From Ruminococcus flavefaciens ND2009 (GTDB lineage: Bacteria > Bacillota > Clostridia > Oscillospirales > Ruminococcaceae), in NCBI RefSeq assembly GCF_000621785.1, contig NZ_JHXI01000007.1:304489-368488 (forward strand): DNA of 64,000 nt, in the 5' to 3' direction. How positions within the stretch are numbered: position 1 is the first letter of the stretch; each line of letters opens with the position of its first letter. Positions 41,826 to 49,982 of the stretch are shown here, piece by piece. The notes under the pieces were generated by a model. The model was given only the letters and a program-made list of their open reading frames with translations. It was not told the DNA's origin and searched no databases. A program made the position numbers and the translations under genes.

Positions 41826-41833
41826 ATCAATGT

Positions 41834-42118
41834 TCAGTATTCACTTGCGAGCAGCATGGTTGAGTAGTCTCCGTCATCGATGACGTAAAGCTTTTGGGTA
41901 ATTGGTGCAGCTGATGGTATCATATACACCTTTCGATATTCAGGCTCTTCTGAGCTATGAATAATTGACTGCATAGAACCCGATGGGCTTAGCTCGAACA
42001 CCTGTAAGTAGTCCTTCGGAGCAGGCATATGCTCTACGCACTCCCAAAGGAATAGCTGCAATTCGATAGGTATAGAGCTATCGACGCCACAGGTGAGGTA
42101 TCGACTGTTATCAAACAT
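41834..42118 (-). CDS. DUF960-family protein
   Basis: The 94-residue protein matches DUF960 well: M-F-D-N-S-R-Y-L-T-C-G-V, I-P-I-E-L-Q-L-F-L-W, D-Y-L-Q-V-F-E-L, Q-S-I-I-H-S-S-E-E-P-E-Y and a terminal Y-S-T-M-L-L-A-S-E-Y. DUF960 is common on conjugative elements and phages; its role is unknown. GGAGGAGT precedes the ATG. Confidence 0.88.
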   Translation of the reverse strand: MFDNSRYLTCGVDSSIPIELQLFLWECVEHMPAPKDYLQVFELSPSGSMQSIIHSSEEPEYRKVYMIPSAAPITQKLYVIDDGDYSTMLLASEY

Positions 42119-42195
42119 CTTTGTGACTCCTCCTTTCTTAGGATTTGATACATCAGTAAAGTATCCTAAGAAATAATATATATTTGAAGGGGCAC

Positions 42196-42220
42196 AATAA
42201 TAGGCGGCTATAAGCCGCCT
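42196..42220 (-). terminator. Intrinsic terminator of the HAD gene
   Basis: GGCGGCTTATAGCCGCC on the minus strand is followed by TATTATTG. Confidence 0.7.
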
Positions 42221-42249
42221 TTATCTATATATTCTTTTGAACAGACTCA

Positions 42250-42816
42250 CTATTTAATTCTGGTGAGTCTGCCTTTTTTCACTATGAACACTTTGTCGGA
42301 AATGTCCATAAGTGCCTTGTCATTATATGAATCCGTGTAGAAGCAGTCTATACGCTTGTCACCATACAACGACATATATCCATTTACTTTGTTAGAACCG
42401 AAGTTGAGATACTTAACTTTCATTTTATTGGTATCGATCCTGCTGCTTATTATGTGATCTGTGTTTATAAGATTTCGTATGCCATTTATAAGAAAATCCG
42501 GTCCTGCAGTTATAATTATGTCGTCATTTTGTATCCTATTCAGCATTTTCCTGTCCAACTTGAAGCGGTTCTTGTCCCAGAAACCTTCAATAGAATCCAT
42601 AAGCTCATCCTTGCCGCTAAGTACGTTCTGCAGGAAATCATTAATTGCATCAACCATTTTTCTTTTATTAACAAGACAAAGCTTGTACTTTATCAGGTTG
42701 ATGAAGATCTTAGGCAGGTGTAAAATGACCTTCTTGTTATTCTTTATCATGTATAAGGCAAGATCAACTGCACTCTCTCCGTGATATAGAGTATTATCGA
42801 AATCAAAAACTTTCAA
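42250..42816 (-). CDS. HAD-superfamily phosphatase (phosphoserine phosphatase-like)
   Basis: The 188-residue product starts with V-F-D-F-D-N-T-L-Y-H-G (motif I). It has I-I-I-T-A-G-P (motif II) and Y-T-D-S-Y-N-D-K-A-L-M-D (motif IV), an HAD-IB layout with a helical cap. The start codon is a TTG at 42816, 9 bases after GGAGG. The substrate is unknown. Base composition is more AT-rich than the core genes, consistent with the accessory block. Confidence 0.85.
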   Translation of the reverse strand: MKVFDFDNTLYHGESAVDLALYMIKNNKKVILHLPKIFINLIKYKLCLVNKRKMVDAINDFLQNVLSGKDELMDSIEGFWDKNRFKLDRKMLNRIQNDDIIITAGPDFLINGIRNLINTDHIISSRIDTNKMKVKYLNFGSNKVNGYMSLYGDKRIDCFYTDSYNDKALMDISDKVFIVKKGRLTRIK

Positions 42817-42839
42817 AGTATTATTCCTCCAGAATCTAT

Positions 42840-43080
42840 TGAATCCATTATATCATACTCTAAGAAGGAGTGTAAAGATATTCGGTATATGTTTTTTGTG
42901 AATATTATTCTACTGTATATTAAAAAATGTAATACATCTATCCCTATTTTACCTGCATTATATTTAGAAATATATAATAATTATTATTTTTATTATTATA
43001 TATAATTATATTAAATAATAATTATATTTATTATATACACGTACGCGCGTATATTGGATGTATGCATTTTTAATACAAGT
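42840..43080. other. Very AT-rich region before the mobilization genes, candidate transfer origin
   Basis: About 240 bases contain almost only A and T (runs such as TAATAATTATTATTTTTATT). A single GC-rich palindromic island (ACGTACGCGCGTAT, ~43038-43051) sits just before the RHH/relaxase genes. The position between divergent gene sets fits an oriT or element-specific control region. No classical nic motif is recognised. Confidence 0.4.
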
Positions 43081-43095
43081 AATGGAGTGATAATT

Positions 43096-43407
43096 ATGAG
43101 TAAATTAAAATCCTATTTACGAACCATCAGATTCCCTGAAGATATCGTTGCTGATATCGAGAGAGAAGCTGAGGAGACAGGTAAAGACTTTTCCAAGGTA
43201 GTAATTTACAGACTGAGAAACTACCATAAGCCATTAACACCAGACGTTATGGTTAAAATCCAGAATATCGTTAATCATGCGCTTGCTTGCGTGTTAAAGG
43301 GTTCAAGATCAATTCAAGGATTACAGAGGGAGGTGAATGAACTGTGGAAATATTTAAGATATGGCGACATGCATCAGCAGCAGAAAAGTACAGACATAAT
43401 GCGATAG
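43096..43407 (+). CDS. Ribbon-helix-helix mobilization accessory protein
   Basis: The start MSKLKSYLRTIRF (43096) has GGAG 8 bases upstream. The 103-residue protein has an N-terminal RHH fold (T-I-R-F-P-E-D-I-V-A-D-I-E-R-E-A then F-S-K-V-V-I-Y-R-L-R), as in MobC-like oriT-binding proteins, and a helical tail. The relaxase gene begins inside its last 64 bases in another frame, so the two are coupled. Confidence 0.82.
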   Translation: MSKLKSYLRTIRFPEDIVADIEREAEETGKDFSKVVIYRLRNYHKPLTPDVMVKIQNIVNHALACVLKGSRSIQGLQREVNELWKYLRYGDMHQQQKSTDIMR

Positions 43408-43904
43408 ATTATGCTCTCAATGACCGTAAGGTCAATTGGGAATGTTATGGTGTACAGACAGATTATCCCCAATCTATATACCAACAAATGACTGTTGTAT
43501 CCGACTTTTTTGGCAACCACGGTAAAAATGCTATTTTTCACTTTGTGGTTTCCTTTGAAAAAAAGACGGTGCTTGATCCTATGACCGCGCTGATCTATGC
43601 TAAGATGATTTTTGAAGATCTTCTGGCTGATCATCAAGCGGTTATTTCGATTCACAAGGAAGATCATGGCACAGCTCTTTTCCACGCTCATGTAGTTGTG
43701 TCTACTACGAATTATATCACCGGAGAGCTCTACTATGGCAGATATGAGGATCTGTTTAAGATAGCTCAAAATGTTGCAAATGTAACACACAACCTTTGTG
43801 AATTTGAGCTTCCCAGGCCCAAGGAAAACAAAGACGCTAACAAAGATACAGATCAAACAAATAAGAAAAAAAAGATCTTTAAACGCATATTTGTTCCGAA
43901 ATAA
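43344..43904 (+). CDS. Small MobL/MOB-type relaxase
   Basis: The GTG start follows GGGAGGTGA. The 186-residue protein shows relaxase features: N-A-I-D-Y-A-L-N-D near the N-terminus, I-F-H-F-V-V-S-F-E, and the metal-binding H-G-T-A-L-F-H-A-H-V-V-V-S. It then has only a short basic tail (K-K-K-K-I-F-K-R-I). Typical relaxases exceed 300 residues, so this is a minimal nicking domain, perhaps needing helper functions. It should nick at oriT. Confidence 0.78.
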   Translation: MEIFKIWRHASAAEKYRHNAIDYALNDRKVNWECYGVQTDYPQSIYQQMTVVSDFFGNHGKNAIFHFVVSFEKKTVLDPMTALIYAKMIFEDLLADHQAVISIHKEDHGTALFHAHVVVSTTNYITGELYYGRYEDLFKIAQNVANVTHNLCEFELPRPKENKDANKDTDQTNKKKKIFKRIFVPK

Positions 43905-43948
43905 TTATAGGCTTCTGACATAATTACTTGTTATCATTTTCTCTTACT

Positions 43949-44016
43949 GAACAGCTCTGAGTATATCTGTACTTATCCCGGCCTTTGTGCCGGGGAGCTG
44001 TTCTGCTTCCTTTTTA
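43949..44016 (+). terminator. Nested-hairpin terminator after the relaxase
   Basis: Outer stem GAACAGCTC (43949-43957)/GAGCTGTTC (43995-44003) encloses CCCGGCCTTTGTGCCGGG, followed by TGCTTCCTTTTT. Confidence 0.75.
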
Positions 44017-44102
44017 TCAGGTCAGTTTTTCGATTATTTTATTCTTTGATAAATATATTATTTATATGGCAAAGCTGTTATTTATGTAAAAAAGGAGGGC
44101 TT

Positions 44103-44594
44103 ATGGAAAAGAAGAGGCACGAAACAATTGTTAGTCGATTTGAAACTTTCACTGATGACTTCCATTTTGATGACAGCAAAAGTATTGGTACTATATCAAT
44201 AAATAGTACAAATCAAACAATCAGATTTGACCACAAATCTGGCGATATTCCGACATTGTACGTGATTTTGATGATCATGAGCGTAAATAAGGCTTGGCTC
44301 CGTATTGTTGATAGCTTTGAAAACTCTTCCGATATGAGCCGCTATTTCCTGCTCACACGCTGGATTAATTTTGAATCAACGGATTTTTATCTCTGTCACG
44401 AGCGGGATGATGGTGTGACTGTGATCAATAAGTGCCTGATCAAGTGTGGTGATGATGGTGGCATTAGTTCTTGCATATTAACCGTGCTTGATTACCTAAT
44501 GCTTGTAGAATATGATTCTCGTTTTGATATTTCAACGCCCAAAAGCAGGCTCAAAGAGCTTCGAGAAGACTATGGCTTTAGATACATTAGCTGA
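44103..44594 (+). CDS. Hypothetical protein of the accessory block
   Basis: The start MEKKRHETIVSRF (44103) has AGGAGGG upstream; earlier in-frame codons lack a site. The 163-residue product has no signal peptide or membrane helix and contains S-T-N-Q-T-I-R-F-D-H-K, W-I-N-F-E-S-T-D-F-Y and a charged C-terminus. I do not recognise a family. It ends in a strong terminator that is duplicated at 61.5 kb. Confidence 0.7.
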   Translation: MEKKRHETIVSRFETFTDDFHFDDSKSIGTISINSTNQTIRFDHKSGDIPTLYVILMIMSVNKAWLRIVDSFENSSDMSRYFLLTRWINFESTDFYLCHERDDGVTVINKCLIKCGDDGGISSCILTVLDYLMLVEYDSRFDISTPKSRLKELREDYGFRYIS

Positions 44595-44634
44595 CTGATG
44601 AAGGCTTTAAACAGCTGACATCAGTCAGTTTTTA
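44591..44634 (+). terminator. Duplicated terminator, family CT, copy 1
   Basis: CTGACTGATG pairs with CATCAGTCAG, followed by TTTTTATAAA. The entire ~45-base sequence including the loop GAAGGCTTTAAACAGCTGA recurs at 61472-61517 with one base fewer. Confidence 0.9.
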
Positions 44635-44734
44635 TAAAAAAGGCGTAAGCGCCAATAAAAACCAGCCCTTACGATGAAAAAAGAAAAATGCTAAAATAGT
44701 TCCAGAGGGAAATATCTGAAAGGAGCTACGAATA

Positions 44735-44890
44735 TGCTAACAGCAAAAGAAGTGTAGAGTGAACTGGACCACAGAGAATGGGCGGAGCAATTCGCTGCCT
44801 GTTTTTTGCAGACAATTGTACAGCGAGATACGGTAAACAAGTTTTATGAAGAAAAAAGGCAGCCAGAGTTATTTCGTTGGGCTGCCTTAA
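44735..44890 (+). pseudogene. Short frame interrupted by one TAG
   Basis: GAAAGGAG precedes an ATG that opens M-L-T-A-K-E-V, then an in-frame TAG, then 43 more codons (S-E-L-D-H-R-E-W-A-E-Q-F ...) to a TAA. The hairpin GGCAGCC/GGCTGCC near its end acts as a terminator. With the TAG read through it would be 51 residues. It is probably a decayed small element gene. Confidence 0.5.
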
Positions 44891-44901
44891 GTTAGTATTA
44901 T

Positions 44902-44930
44902 TTGCTTTTTATGAAAAAATGTGATATAAT
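44902..44930 (+). promoter_or_regulatory. Promoter of the GH3-esterase operon
   Basis: TTGCTT (44902-44907) and TATAAT (44925-44930) are 17 bases apart, ~70 bases before the GH3 ATG. Confidence 0.7.
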
Positions 44931-44999
44931 AATTTTACATTATTCACTGTATTTAAAGAGGGAATGATTGTAACACATTTTACATAAAGGAGAGTAGTT

Positions 45000-47510
45000 A
45001 TGAAAAAAGCACTTGCACTACTGCTTCCGCTTACATTGCTGGTATCAACTATGTCATGTGCGGAAAAGAACAAAACCTCAGAAAAATCCGAAACTGAAAC
45101 AACAAATGCATCTACATCAGCTGCCGAGCCCACAACAAGTACAGAGTTAGAGTTTGACGGCCCTAAGTATGAGACATACGCAACCATGACTCCCGAGGAG
45201 ATAGTGGCAGCACTTACTTTGGAGCAGAAAGCGGCACAAATGGTACAGCCTGCGGTCTATAACATCACAGAGGAGGATATGAAAGCCAACGACTACGGCA
45301 GTATCCTTTCCACTGTCGGCTGTATAGACTCGGATGCATGGGCTGAGACCGTTGACGGCTTTCAGCAGGCAGCTATCGACTCTGAGGCAGGTATTCCCTA
45401 CATCTACGGACAGGACGATGTTCACGGCGTGAACTACTGCCGTGACGCAGTATACTTCCCTCACAACATCGGACAGGGCGCTGCAAACGATGAGGAGCTT
45501 GCCTATCAGGTAGGTCTTATTACAGCTGACGAAGCAAAGCTATGTCATATGCTGTGGAACTTCTCGCCATGCGTGGCACAGTCCGTTGATCCTCGCTGGG
45601 GACGCACATATGAGTCCTACGGCTCTGACCTCGAAACTATTACCAAGCTCAGTACAGCCTACACGAAGGGACTTATTGACGGTGGACTTGTTGCCTGCGC
45701 AAAGCATTTCTTTGCTGACGGCAACGTGCTGTACGGCACAGGCGAGGAGGGGGCTCCCCTCAAACGTATCGACCGCGGTGACGCACAGCTCACCGACGCA
45801 GAGATAGAGGAGCTTCTCAAGGTATATCAGGCGCAGATTGACGCAGGTGTGCAGACCATAATGATAAGCCATTCATCGCTGAACGGCGTGAAAATGCACG
45901 AAAATAAAGAGTATATCATGAAGCTGAAAGACGAAATGGGCTTTGAGGGCTTCATCGTCAGCGACTGGGGCTCTATACAGCATATATCAGGAGATTCGTA
46001 TAAAGATCAGGTAATAACGAGCATTAATGCAGGTATAGATATGCTCATGGAGACCGACAGATATGACGAAGCAAAGCAGATAATCGTTGATGCTGTAGGC
46101 AGCGGAGAGATAACCGAGGAGCGTGTGAATGACGCTGTTACACGTATAATCAAGGTCAAGAAGGAAGCAGGCATATTCGATGATCCGCTGCTGGAAACTA
46201 TGACTACCGAAAAGACAGTCACAGGTTCTCTTGAATACCGAAAGGTAGCCGAAAAGCTTGTTGAAGAGAGCCTTGTGCTTCTCAAAAACGAAAATAACGT
46301 GCTTCCGCTAAAAAAGGGCACAAAGGTCTATATCACAGGACCTGCGGCAAACAGCTGTCAGGCACAGTGCGGAGGCTGGACTATGGACTGGAACGGCTCT
46401 ACCTCAAAGGACGTCCCCGGAGTTACCACCATACAGGAAGCCTTTGAGCGTTATGCCGAGGACTACGGCATTGAAGTCATCACAGATTCGGAACAGGCAG
46501 ACAAAGCCGATGTGGTACTGCTTTGCCTTGGCGAGCAGAACTACGCCGAGTGGAACGGCGATACCGAGGATATGAGCCTTTTCGGCACGCTTGGTCTTAA
46601 TGGCAATAAAGAAGCCCGTGCAGAGGCAAAAGCTCTCGGCAAACCCATTGTTACCTGTATCGTGGCAGGCAGAAATGTTCTCATCAACAAGAGAGTATAC
46701 GATGACTGGGACAGCGTGGTTATGTGCTATCTCCCGGGATCTGAGGGCAAGGGCATATCCGATGTACTCTGCGGCTGTGCAGACTTTACAGGCAAACTCC
46801 CGTCCCCTTGGTACAGCTCATTAGACCAGATACGCACAGACAATTGCTGGCTCGAAAGAGGCTACGGTCTCAACTACGGCGACGGCTTCAAACCTGTTGA
46901 CGAACCCGAGACTATACTCGATCCGCCTACGGTTGTAGAACCCGATCCTGCCATAGAAGGGACAAACTATACAGCAGGTCTGTTCAAGGACGGCGTTTAC
47001 GTCAATGAGTATGCAGGTATCAAGCTGAATGTCCCCGATAATCATAATTATTTCCCAACAGACCCTGACGAAAAGGAAGAATACATAGCAAGTCTTACCG
47101 ATGAAACAGAAATAGCTGTCGAGAAAGCAACAATAACTGACGCATGTTTCGGAAATCCCAAAGAAGGCATTCATATCTTTTTTTACAATACCCATATGCT
47201 TTTAGACGCTTTAAAGCCTGATAATGGTGAAATAACTGAAGAAGATGCACTTGACTATTACAGGGAATACATCGCTGCTCTCTCTAAGAAGCAGGGATTC
47301 CAAGTTGACTATAAGGAAAGAAAAAAAGTCACTATCGGCGGTCATGAATACCTGAGAGACATTGCATATTATGACGGCGATGAGAACAGTTATGAAGCAT
47401 TTTGTATGAGAAAAATCGATGATGACCTCATGCTGTTCCTGCACTACACTGCAAACGAGCCGAAAAAAACGCCTGAATACTTTGAATCGCTGTTTGAGGA
47501 GATAAAGTGA
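45000..47510 (+). CDS. GH3 beta-glucosidase-type lipoprotein with extra C-terminal domain
   Basis: The 836-residue protein has a signal peptide ending S-T-M-S-C, a probable lipobox. The GH3 N-domain (~55-395) contains C-A-K-H-F-F-A-D-G, M-I-S-H-S-S-L-N-G and the nucleophile Asp in F-I-V-S-D-W-G-S. The second domain (~420-620) has L-L-K-N-E-N-N-V-L-P-L and L-C-L-G-E-Q-N-Y-A-E with the probable acid Glu. It lacks the FnIII domain common in GH3. Instead, a ~180-residue C-terminal domain (~655-836) of unknown family follows. It should cleave beta-glucosides or cello-oligosaccharides at the cell surface. Confidence 0.92.
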   Translation: MKKALALLLPLTLLVSTMSCAEKNKTSEKSETETTNASTSAAEPTTSTELEFDGPKYETYATMTPEEIVAALTLEQKAAQMVQPAVYNITEEDMKANDYGSILSTVGCIDSDAWAETVDGFQQAAIDSEAGIPYIYGQDDVHGVNYCRDAVYFPHNIGQGAANDEELAYQVGLITADEAKLCHMLWNFSPCVAQSVDPRWGRTYESYGSDLETITKLSTAYTKGLIDGGLVACAKHFFADGNVLYGTGEEGAPLKRIDRGDAQLTDAEIEELLKVYQAQIDAGVQTIMISHSSLNGVKMHENKEYIMKLKDEMGFEGFIVSDWGSIQHISGDSYKDQVITSINAGIDMLMETDRYDEAKQIIVDAVGSGEITEERVNDAVTRIIKVKKEAGIFDDPLLETMTTEKTVTGSLEYRKVAEKLVEESLVLLKNENNVLPLKKGTKVYITGPAANSCQAQCGGWTMDWNGSTSKDVPGVTTIQEAFERYAEDYGIEVITDSEQADKADVVLLCLGEQNYAEWNGDTEDMSLFGTLGLNGNKEARAEAKALGKPIVTCIVAGRNVLINKRVYDDWDSVVMCYLPGSEGKGISDVLCGCADFTGKLPSPWYSSLDQIRTDNCWLERGYGLNYGDGFKPVDEPETILDPPTVVEPDPAIEGTNYTAGLFKDGVYVNEYAGIKLNVPDNHNYFPTDPDEKEEYIASLTDETEIAVEKATITDACFGNPKEGIHIFFYNTHMLLDALKPDNGEITEEDALDYYREYIAALSKKQGFQVDYKERKKVTIGGHEYLRDIAYYDGDENSYEAFCMRKIDDDLMLFLHYTANEPKKTPEYFESLFEEIK

Positions 47511-48718
47511 ACATCATGAAGAAACATATATCAATTATCGCAGTCGGCTGTGCATTATGCATAGCCGCTGTGGGTGCTTTTACTGGCTGCTCAAATGGTA
47601 ATAAAAGCTCAGGGCCTTCCGAAGCCCTGACCACCGATGTAACGGTAACCGATGAAACGGAACAGGCGGAGACTTCAACGCAGGGAGAAGTTATGGTACA
47701 TAGAATCCCCATAACCGCAGACAATGCAAAACTGCAAAGCAGAACTGTAATGAAGGACGATGTTCTTTGGCTGGTGCAGAGCGGCTCGGCTGCGGAGTTC
47801 ACCGTAAGCGGCAGAAATGCCTCCCTTAACCTTGCAGGCAGCAGCGGTATAAATAATTTTGACCCACGCTATGCTGTCTATGTGGACGATAAAATGATAT
47901 GCGATGAGATCATGGCAGATAAGGACGTAACGGTCAGCCTCTGGAAAGATACAGATAAAACAGCGGCAGTAAAGGTCATGCTTCTCTCGGAAGCCATGTA
48001 TGGCGGCATTGGTATACGCTCCGTTGAGGTGGAGAGCAGCTCGGCTCAGCCTGTTGTGCCTGCCGAAAAAGCACCGCTGACGATAGAGTTTATCGGAGAT
48101 TCCATTACCTGCGGATACGGCGTTGAGAGTAAGTCGCCCAGTGACCCATTCACCACTGCTACGGAGAATTTCTCAAAGTCCTATGCCTATCTTGCGGCGA
48201 AGTCACTCGGTGCGGACTACATCACCTGCTGCTACAGCGGCTACGGCATTGTGTCTGGCTACTCGGGCGACGGAACCAAAAACGACAAAGAACTTCTGCC
48301 TGACTGCTACGGCAAGTCAAGTATTTATAAGGACTACGGGTCAGACTGGGAATTCTCCGAGGACTGTGACGTTGTGGTCATAAATCTTGGTACTAACGAT
48401 ATGAATTATGTTGCCGCAGACCCAAAGACAAACGGCGATGAATTTGTGGAAGGCTATAAGGCATTTTTACAGACTGTCCGTGAAAAGCGTCCGAATGCTC
48501 CTATAATCTGCACTATGGGTACTATGGGCGGCGATGATATTTATGAGCTTATCGAACGTGCGGTCTCGGAGTTCGGCGACGAGAAAATAACAGCCTATTT
48601 CTCGCAGACTCAGTCCATGCGTGACGGCATGGGCGCGGACGGTCATCCGTCAAAGAAAACACAGCAGTATATTGCCGATGTTCTTGCAGAAAAGATACGG
48701 AATACCCTCGGAGAGTAA
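47507..48718 (+). CDS. CE2-type SGNH acetyl esterase lipoprotein
   Basis: The 403-residue product begins with an N-terminal signal and lipobox F-T-G-C. A ~130-residue jelly-roll-like domain follows, then an SGNH esterase domain with F-I-G-D-S-I-T-C-G-Y-G (Ser nucleophile), L-G-T-N-D-M and G-A-D-G-H-P-S (His). This is the layout of CE2 acetylxylan/acetyl esterases. The GTG start overlaps the GH3 stop by 4 bases with GGAG 5 bases upstream, so the pair is translationally coupled and likely acts on the same acetylated oligosaccharide. An alternative ATG lies at 47516. Confidence 0.9.
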   Translation: MNIMKKHISIIAVGCALCIAAVGAFTGCSNGNKSSGPSEALTTDVTVTDETEQAETSTQGEVMVHRIPITADNAKLQSRTVMKDDVLWLVQSGSAAEFTVSGRNASLNLAGSSGINNFDPRYAVYVDDKMICDEIMADKDVTVSLWKDTDKTAAVKVMLLSEAMYGGIGIRSVEVESSSAQPVVPAEKAPLTIEFIGDSITCGYGVESKSPSDPFTTATENFSKSYAYLAAKSLGADYITCCYSGYGIVSGYSGDGTKNDKELLPDCYGKSSIYKDYGSDWEFSEDCDVVVINLGTNDMNYVAADPKTNGDEFVEGYKAFLQTVREKRPNAPIICTMGTMGGDDIYELIERAVSEFGDEKITAYFSQTQSMRDGMGADGHPSKKTQQYIADVLAEKIRNTLGE

Positions 48719-48728
48719 AAACAAATTA

Positions 48729-48765
48729 AAAACAGACTCTGCAATTTAAGCGGAGTCTGTTTTTG
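48729..48765 (+). terminator. Intrinsic terminator of the GH3-CE2 operon
   Basis: AAACAGACTC pairs with GAGTCTGTTT, followed by TTG. Confidence 0.85.
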
Positions 48766-48787
48766 TTATATAAAATGGACGGGGGGG

Positions 48788-48800
48788 ATTGGCGGTTACC
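48788..48800. repeat. ATTGGCGGTTACC end motif, family GV
   Basis: The 13-base motif recurs as TTGGCGGTTACT at 50299 and inverted as AGTAACCGCCAAT at 50362. It follows a run of seven G. Confidence 0.5.
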
Positions 48801-48821
48801 TTTTTAAATTATCAGGTGTGA

Positions 48822-48855
48822 AATAGAAAGGGAGTACAGATAATCTGTACTCCCC
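48822..48855 (-). terminator. Intrinsic terminator of the minus-strand lipoprotein
   Basis: GGGAGTACAGA pairs with TCTGTACTCCC on the minus strand, followed by TTTCTATTTC. Confidence 0.8.
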
Positions 48856-48865
48856 TTCTCGTTGA

Positions 48866-49648
48866 TTATGTGTAAATACCGTTCCAGTAGTGTGCTTTGA
48901 TTATCGAACCTGTCTTTGCGTCGATCGTAACTGAACTGTATTTGTTAACTGTGAATTCGTAGTAAAGGTTTCCCTGACCGTCTGCCTTAAGAAGATATGT
49001 GCCGGATATATTGTCACCATTATAGAGCTTTTGAGAATTCGCTTTCGCATCTTCATAAACGGTAGTACAGGCTTCCTCTGGCGGAACTATATCACTCATG
49101 GTGAAGTCACATCTTCTGAACTGAGAGTAATCATAATCCCAGACATAGCCTGTTTCTGGCGTGTACCAGTTCATCATCTCTCCTTCTTCGAGGATTACGT
49201 CGTTCATAATGATCTTGGCAGAAAATCTGAATTCATCCTTTGTCTCTGCTTCCATGATGACATAAACAAAGATGTTATCATGAAGATCCTTGTCACATTC
49301 CTCGAGAACAGACAGAATATAATCCTTAAACATCTTATCTCTATCGGATCTGAAAAGATAATCCGTATAATAAGTATGCTCGCCGACCTTGATGAGTTTT
49401 GCCTCCTGAAAGGCTTCTACGGCATCATTATCAACATTTGCGGCGTAGATCGCTGCCGTGGTATCTTCCGTAATCTTAACTGTGATCTCTTCTTCATTAT
49501 CCTTGCTTTCTGCATTTGTCTCTTCAAGAGTCTGTCCGGGTGTGTTTGTTTCCATGCTGCTGCCCGTGCCGACTCCGCATGATGTGAATCCTGCGAAAAA
49601 CGCAGCGGATATAAGTATCGTAATTGTTTTATTTACCGTATTTTTCAT
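48866..49648 (-). CDS. Secreted lipoprotein of unknown function
   Basis: The start MKNTVNKTITILI (49648) follows AGAGGT. The 260-residue protein has a lipobox F-T-S-C (Cys ~24), a Thr/Glu linker, and a domain of ~190 residues with a C-terminal PepSY-like stretch (Y-Y-E-F-T-V-N-K-Y-S-S-V-T-I-D-A-K-T-G). The last element resembles the PepSY beta-strand/helix pattern but I am not certain. It lies 7 bases after the membrane-protein gene. Confidence 0.78.
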   Translation of the reverse strand: MKNTVNKTITILISAAFFAGFTSCGVGTGSSMETNTPGQTLEETNAESKDNEEEITVKITEDTTAAIYAANVDNDAVEAFQEAKLIKVGEHTYYTDYLFRSDRDKMFKDYILSVLEECDKDLHDNIFVYVIMEAETKDEFRFSAKIIMNDVILEEGEMMNWYTPETGYVWDYDYSQFRRCDFTMSDIVPPEEACTTVYEDAKANSQKLYNGDNISGTYLLKADGQGNLYYEFTVNKYSSVTIDAKTGSIIKAHYWNGIYT

Positions 49649-49655
49649 AGTATTC

Positions 49656-49982
49656 TTACCTCTTATCATTTTTCCTGCCGATAAGATATACAATAGAGAA
49701 TATTACGAACGCAGGAATGAAGCATACACCTATTGTAAATATGAAACTTGAAGGATGAAGTGAAATCGTTGTACTGTACGCATCCGGATTATGCACCGGA
49801 TCCTCGGGGATTATCTTTGTAAGAATCAGGCCGAATCCGCAGGATTGAGTACATTCTCCGCCGTTTAAAACCTGTGTAATTAAGAATTTACCATTGATAA
49901 AATATGAGACAAGATTTATTATTGCTCCGGTTGTATTAATAACAAGAGCTGTTATCAGAGATCTGATCAGTGCTTTTTTCAT
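49656..49982 (-). CDS. Small membrane protein with two helices
   Basis: The start MKKALIRSLITAL (49982) follows AAAGGGTGA. The 108-residue protein has hydrophobic helices at ~5-28 and ~78-98, and a Cys-containing loop (G-G-E-C-T-Q-S-C-G-F). It probably forms an operon with the following lipoprotein. No family is recognised. Confidence 0.7.
   Translation of the reverse strand: MKKALIRSLITALVINTTGAIINLVSYFINGKFLITQVLNGGECTQSCGFGLILTKIIPEDPVHNPDAYSTTISLHPSSFIFTIGVCFIPAFVIFSIVYLIGRKNDKR

Larger units (their letters stand above)
35872..44594. mobile_element. Putative integrative mobilizable element (boundaries approximate)
   Basis: This block contains a large serine recombinase at its left edge, a FtsK/HerA-like ATPase, an RHH protein and a small relaxase near the right edge, and accessory genes between them. 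That combination is typical of Tn4451-like and related mobilizable elements. The kinase gene at 34703 and the relic at 44735 could also belong to it. I could not identify matching attachment-site repeats, so the ends given are those of the gene cluster. Confidence 0.65.
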
